A stretch of 6,695 nt of DNA from an uncultured Clostridia bacterium (GTDB taxonomy: Bacteria; Bacillota; Clostridia; Christensenellales; Pumilibacteraceae): assembly GCA_947086925.1 (NCBI GenBank), contig CAMUAL010000054.1, positions 1-6,695 of the forward strand, read 5' to 3'. The position numbers were made by a program, and so were the translations under genes. The notes beneath the pieces are model-generated. The model was not told where the DNA came from. It saw only the letters and a list, made by a program, of their open reading frames with translations, and searched no databases. Position 1 is the stretch's first letter; every line of letters starts with the position of its first letter. Positions 5,079-6,695 of this stretch are shown piece by piece.

Positions 5079-5106
5079 TTGACGGGGGGGGGTCTTGATT
5101 TATAAT
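5079..5106 (+). promoter_or_regulatory. Promoter with a G9 tract in its spacer
   Basis: A -35 TTGACG at 5079-5084 and a perfect -10 TATAAT at 5101-5106 with a 16-nt spacer. Nine consecutive G residues (5084-5092) start at the last base of the -35 and fill half of the spacer. Gain of one G would give the optimal 17 nt; loss would weaken the promoter. This architecture resembles known phase-variable promoters with poly-G spacers. Confidence 0.7.
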
Positions 5107-5120
5107 TAGTTTGCCTTGTC

Positions 5121-5137
5121 GCAATATGTGCATAAAA
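5121..5137 (+). repeat. Direct repeat GCAATATGTGCATAAAA, left of the esterase-like gene
   Basis: Matches 6146-6162 in 16 of 17 positions. The two copies flank the gene at 5149-6126 in direct orientation. This copy lies in the 5' leader just before the ribosome binding site. Confidence 0.55.
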
Positions 5138-5148
5138 AGGGGATAACC

Positions 5149-6126
5149 ATGCAAAAGGCAAACGAAGATTGTGAAAAAGCCGAGCCCGTGCGCGGCGGCG
5201 GAGATTCGCATAAAAACGCTCCCGCGTTAAAAAGCGTGAAAATCGGCACGCTCACTTCGAGTATTTCTTTTCTTGCCGAGTCGCCTTTGCGTTGCGCGCA
5301 AAACAAGGCGACCGGATTTTACGTATACGACGAGCGCGGCGTGTTTTATCCCGCACAGGCGCAAATCGTTTCGGACTATTCCGTTCACCTTGCGCATAAG
5401 GGACTTCGCAATCCCATGGGGGTGGGCTACGCCGATTTTCATTACGGCAATATAGGTAACCTAACCGACGGTAAAGGCAATGCTGTGCCTCCGTTTCGAT
5501 TCGGCGCGGAAAATCCGCGCGTGTACGAGCCTGTTTTGGCAATGCTTTTAAGCGAGCGCAAAATCGCATGCGAGCTCGATTGCGGCGAACATATAACGGT
5601 AAAAAAAGAATCAGCGTCGGAGAACGTATGCGGGACGGTAAAAAAAGAAAAACATGCGTGGCACGGCGGCGACGTGTTTTCGTCAGACAAAGCAAACGTG
5701 CGCATGGCAAGCGGCGAGCCTCGGCTGTTTTTCGACCCGGACCCGGAAACCGATTACATGTGCGGAATATCTCCCGAGCTTAACGCGCCTTTTCAGAACG
5801 CCGACCTTTCGCCTTACGAGGCGTTGAAAATAAAATTCAAAACGAACGCCGACCTGACGTTTTCGGGTATGCACTTTATAACGTCGTGCGGAAAACTGTG
5901 CCTATGTGTGCCCGTTTCCGAATTCGGCAGAGGCGACATTGCCATGTCAAGCGGCACAAACATTATTACGTTAGACCTTACTTGCCCCGTCGATTTATCT
6001 TGCGGCGAAATCAACCGAACTTTTTTGTCGCGCATACGCAGTTTGCAGTTTTCATTCCGCGCTCGCACCTCGGGCAGTGTGCGTATTTGTCAAATAGACT
6101 ATTTCCGCAATCTTACGCTTAAATAA
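5149..6126 (+). CDS. Protein resembling the C-terminal, non-catalytic part of sialate O-acetylesterase-type proteins
   Basis: The ATG at 5149 follows AAAAAGGGGA at good spacing; the 325-residue product has no signal peptide or membrane segment. Residues 1-28 are polar and unlike anything I recognise. Residues 29-118 read like the beta-rich region that follows the catalytic domain in sialate O-acetylesterase (SASA) proteins: ATGFYVYD (54-61), FYPAQAQIV, NPMGVGYA (88-95), NL (104-105) and AVPPFR (112-117), where the family shows NPxxVRYxW, NLxN and PFRT. Residues about 190-322 look like a carbohydrate-binding or galactose-binding-like beta-sandwich: LSPYEALKIKFKTN, an ITLDL strand, then RIRSLQFSF and VRICQIDYF. 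The SGNH catalytic domain, with its Ser motifs, is absent. It may be an N-terminally truncated gene re-expressed from a new start, or a stand-alone sugar-binding protein. It has its own promoter and terminator. Family assignment is by eye. Confidence 0.55.
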   Translation: MQKANEDCEKAEPVRGGGDSHKNAPALKSVKIGTLTSSISFLAESPLRCAQNKATGFYVYDERGVFYPAQAQIVSDYSVHLAHKGLRNPMGVGYADFHYGNIGNLTDGKGNAVPPFRFGAENPRVYEPVLAMLLSERKIACELDCGEHITVKKESASENVCGTVKKEKHAWHGGDVFSSDKANVRMASGEPRLFFDPDPETDYMCGISPELNAPFQNADLSPYEALKIKFKTNADLTFSGMHFITSCGKLCLCVPVSEFGRGDIAMSSGTNIITLDLTCPVDLSCGEINRTFLSRIRSLQFSFRARTSGSVRICQIDYFRNLTLK

Positions 6127-6145
6127 AAAAGTATATATATGAAAA

Positions 6146-6162
6146 GCAATAAGTGCATAAAA
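6146..6162 (+). repeat. Direct repeat GCAATAAGTGCATAAAA, right of the esterase-like gene
   Basis: Matches 5121-5137 with a single mismatch. It forms the 5' arm of the terminator that ends the gene at 5149-6126. Confidence 0.55.
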
Positions 6163-6190
6163 CCCGCTTACGGCGGGATTTTCTTATTGC
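6146..6190 (+). terminator. Terminator after the esterase-like gene
   Basis: An inner stem CCCGC/GCGGG (6163-6167, 6173-6177) with loop TTACG is followed by ATTTTCTTATT, the usual intrinsic form. An outer stem GCAATAAG/CTTATTGC (6146-6153, 6183-6190) lengthens the hairpin. It lies 20 nt after the stop codon and isolates the gene from rpsL. Confidence 0.75.
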
Positions 6191-6231
6191 CGAGATGGGT
6201 AACGACAAGTTAAAATATGTTGTCAAAACAG

Positions 6232-6260
6232 TTGACGTGGGTTGCTCCGTGTGCTAAAAT
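6232..6260 (+). promoter_or_regulatory. Promoter of rpsL
   Basis: TTGACG at 6232-6237 and TAAAAT at 6255-6260 with a 17-nt spacer; TGC before the -10 makes it an extended -10 promoter. The expected start near 6267 leaves a leader of about 150 nt. A dedicated promoter here means rpsL is not simply read from an upstream rpoBC operon. Confidence 0.8.
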
Positions 6261-6266
6261 ATTATA

Positions 6267-6417
6267 GCGCATACTGAAAAGGTGTGCGCTTGTGTTTGTT
6301 TGCGCGCTTTTTGCCTGAAAGAGCGCAAGCGCGGCACGTAAACAAAGACCTGCCTTATAAAAAGAATTTGTTTTTATCGGGCGGGCAAGACTACTTGAAA
6401 AAGGAGGTAGAGTAATA
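6267..6417 (+). promoter_or_regulatory. Structured 5' leader of rpsL
   Basis: Three hairpins in a row. P1: GCGCATAC/GTGTGCGC (6267-6274, 6282-6289), loop TGAAAAG, at the very 5' end. P2: outer TTTGTTT/AAACAAA (6295-6301, 6340-6346) with inner CGCGC/GCGCG (6303-6307, 6329-6333). P3: CCTGCC/GGCGGG (6349-6354, 6380-6385) and ATAAAAA/TTTTTAT (6357-6363, 6371-6377), loop GAATTTG. AAGGAGG at 6401-6407 follows, unpaired. Ribosomal protein leaders are often autoregulatory by binding a protein of the operon; S7 does this in the E. coli str operon. That this leader does so is inference, and I do not recognise it as a named family. Confidence 0.6.
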
Positions 6418-6695
6418 ATGCCTACGATTAACCAGCTTATACGGAAAGGTCGCGAGAAACCCGTGTTTAAGTCGCTTAGTCCCATACTCGACAACAACCC
6501 CCAAAAGCGCGGAGTATGCTTGTCGGTAACCACGACCACCCCCAAAAAGCCCAACTCGGCAATTCGTAAAATTGCAAGGGTACGTCTTGTAAACAAGATG
6601 GAAGGTACGGTTTATATCCCCGGTATAGGGCACAATCTGCAAGAACATAGCGTCGTGCTGATTCGTGGAGGCAGAGTGAAGGATTTGCCCGGCGT
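6418..6695 (+). CDS. rpsL: 30S ribosomal protein S12, 5' part (cut by the window edge)
   Basis: Protein of the small-subunit decoding centre that helps monitor codon-anticodon pairing. The first 92 codons plus two bases are present of a protein of usually 120-140 residues; the gene runs off the right edge. It begins MPTINQLIRKGR and has PQKRGVC (28-34), TTTPKKPNSAIRK (39-51), YIPGIGHNLQEHSVVLIRGG (66-85) and RVKDLPG (86-92). The lysines whose mutation gives streptomycin resistance, K43 and K88, are wild type, and D89, the target of RimO methylthiolation, is present. The stretch VNKMEGTVYI is slightly unlike the common TNGxEVTAYI form. AAGGAGG lies 10 nt before the ATG. The usual upstream neighbours (rpoC, L7Ae-like protein) are absent; rpsG, fusA and tuf may follow outside the window. 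Confidence 0.97.
   Translation, partial: MPTINQLIRKGREKPVFKSLSPILDNNPQKRGVCLSVTTTTPKKPNSAIRKIARVRLVNKMEGTVYIPGIGHNLQEHSVVLIRGGRVKDLPG

Noticed and set aside
5252..5710. 152-codon minus-strand frame, very Arg-rich
   Set aside because: Arg-rich composition comes from antisense reading of the esterase-like gene; no ribosome binding site or domain.
1..6695. CRISPR array, insertion sequence, integrase or toxin-antitoxin pair
   Set aside because: There are no regularly spaced repeats, no transposase or recombinase motifs and no terminal inverted repeats. The only repeats are the 15-bp tandem pair and the 17-bp direct repeats.

Overview
The window looks like chromosomal DNA from an anaerobic, spore-lineage Bacillota bacterium (class Clostridia in the broad sense). 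The main reasons are a clear spo0A, strong AAGGAGG-type ribosome binding sites, TTGACA/TATAAT promoters and a Clostridia-like ribosomal protein S12. The exact lineage cannot be read from the sequence; a gut Clostridia genome or metagenome bin would fit. Three intact or core items anchor the window (spo0A, a tRNA-Pro gene and the start of rpsL). Between them lie accessory genes, several of which are shortened or decayed.

Layout. Positions 1-260 hold what may be the decayed end of a gene entering from the left. A bidirectional hairpin terminator at 287-320 faces spo0A (450-1211, minus strand). Upstream of spo0A are a promoter (1248-1277) and Spo0A-box-like sites, suggesting autoregulation. Transcribed the other way is a monocistronic tRNA-Pro with anticodon AGG (1621-1697), with a perfect promoter and its own terminator. 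Next come a 15-bp tandem repeat, a tRNA-like scrap and a shortened SLOG-fold gene whose last codons are the terminator hairpin itself (2166-2200). A two-gene operon follows: a DUF3737 beta-helix protein (2260-3129) and a MalY/PatB cysteine/cystathionine beta-lyase (3126-4286), overlapping by ATGA.

The right half holds three units. The first is a MATE efflux gene (4515-4991) that keeps only its two ends, apparently through a large in-frame internal deletion, behind an intact promoter with a palindromic operator-like site. The second is a 325-residue protein (5149-6126) resembling the non-catalytic C-terminal part of sialate O-acetylesterase-type proteins; its promoter spacer contains nine consecutive G residues. 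The third is rpsL (6418 to the window edge), with its own promoter and a roughly 150-nt structured leader.

How the parts fit: spo0A is the sporulation master regulator, the tRNA and rpsL are translation genes, and the DUF3737-patB operon is a small sulfur amino acid unit. The shortened SLOG, MATE and esterase-like genes suggest a locus where accessory DNA is gained and eroded between core genes. The most notable points are the A34 proline tRNA, the mini-MATE, the poly-G promoter and the rpsL leader. No CRISPR array, insertion sequence or complete new defence system is visible.
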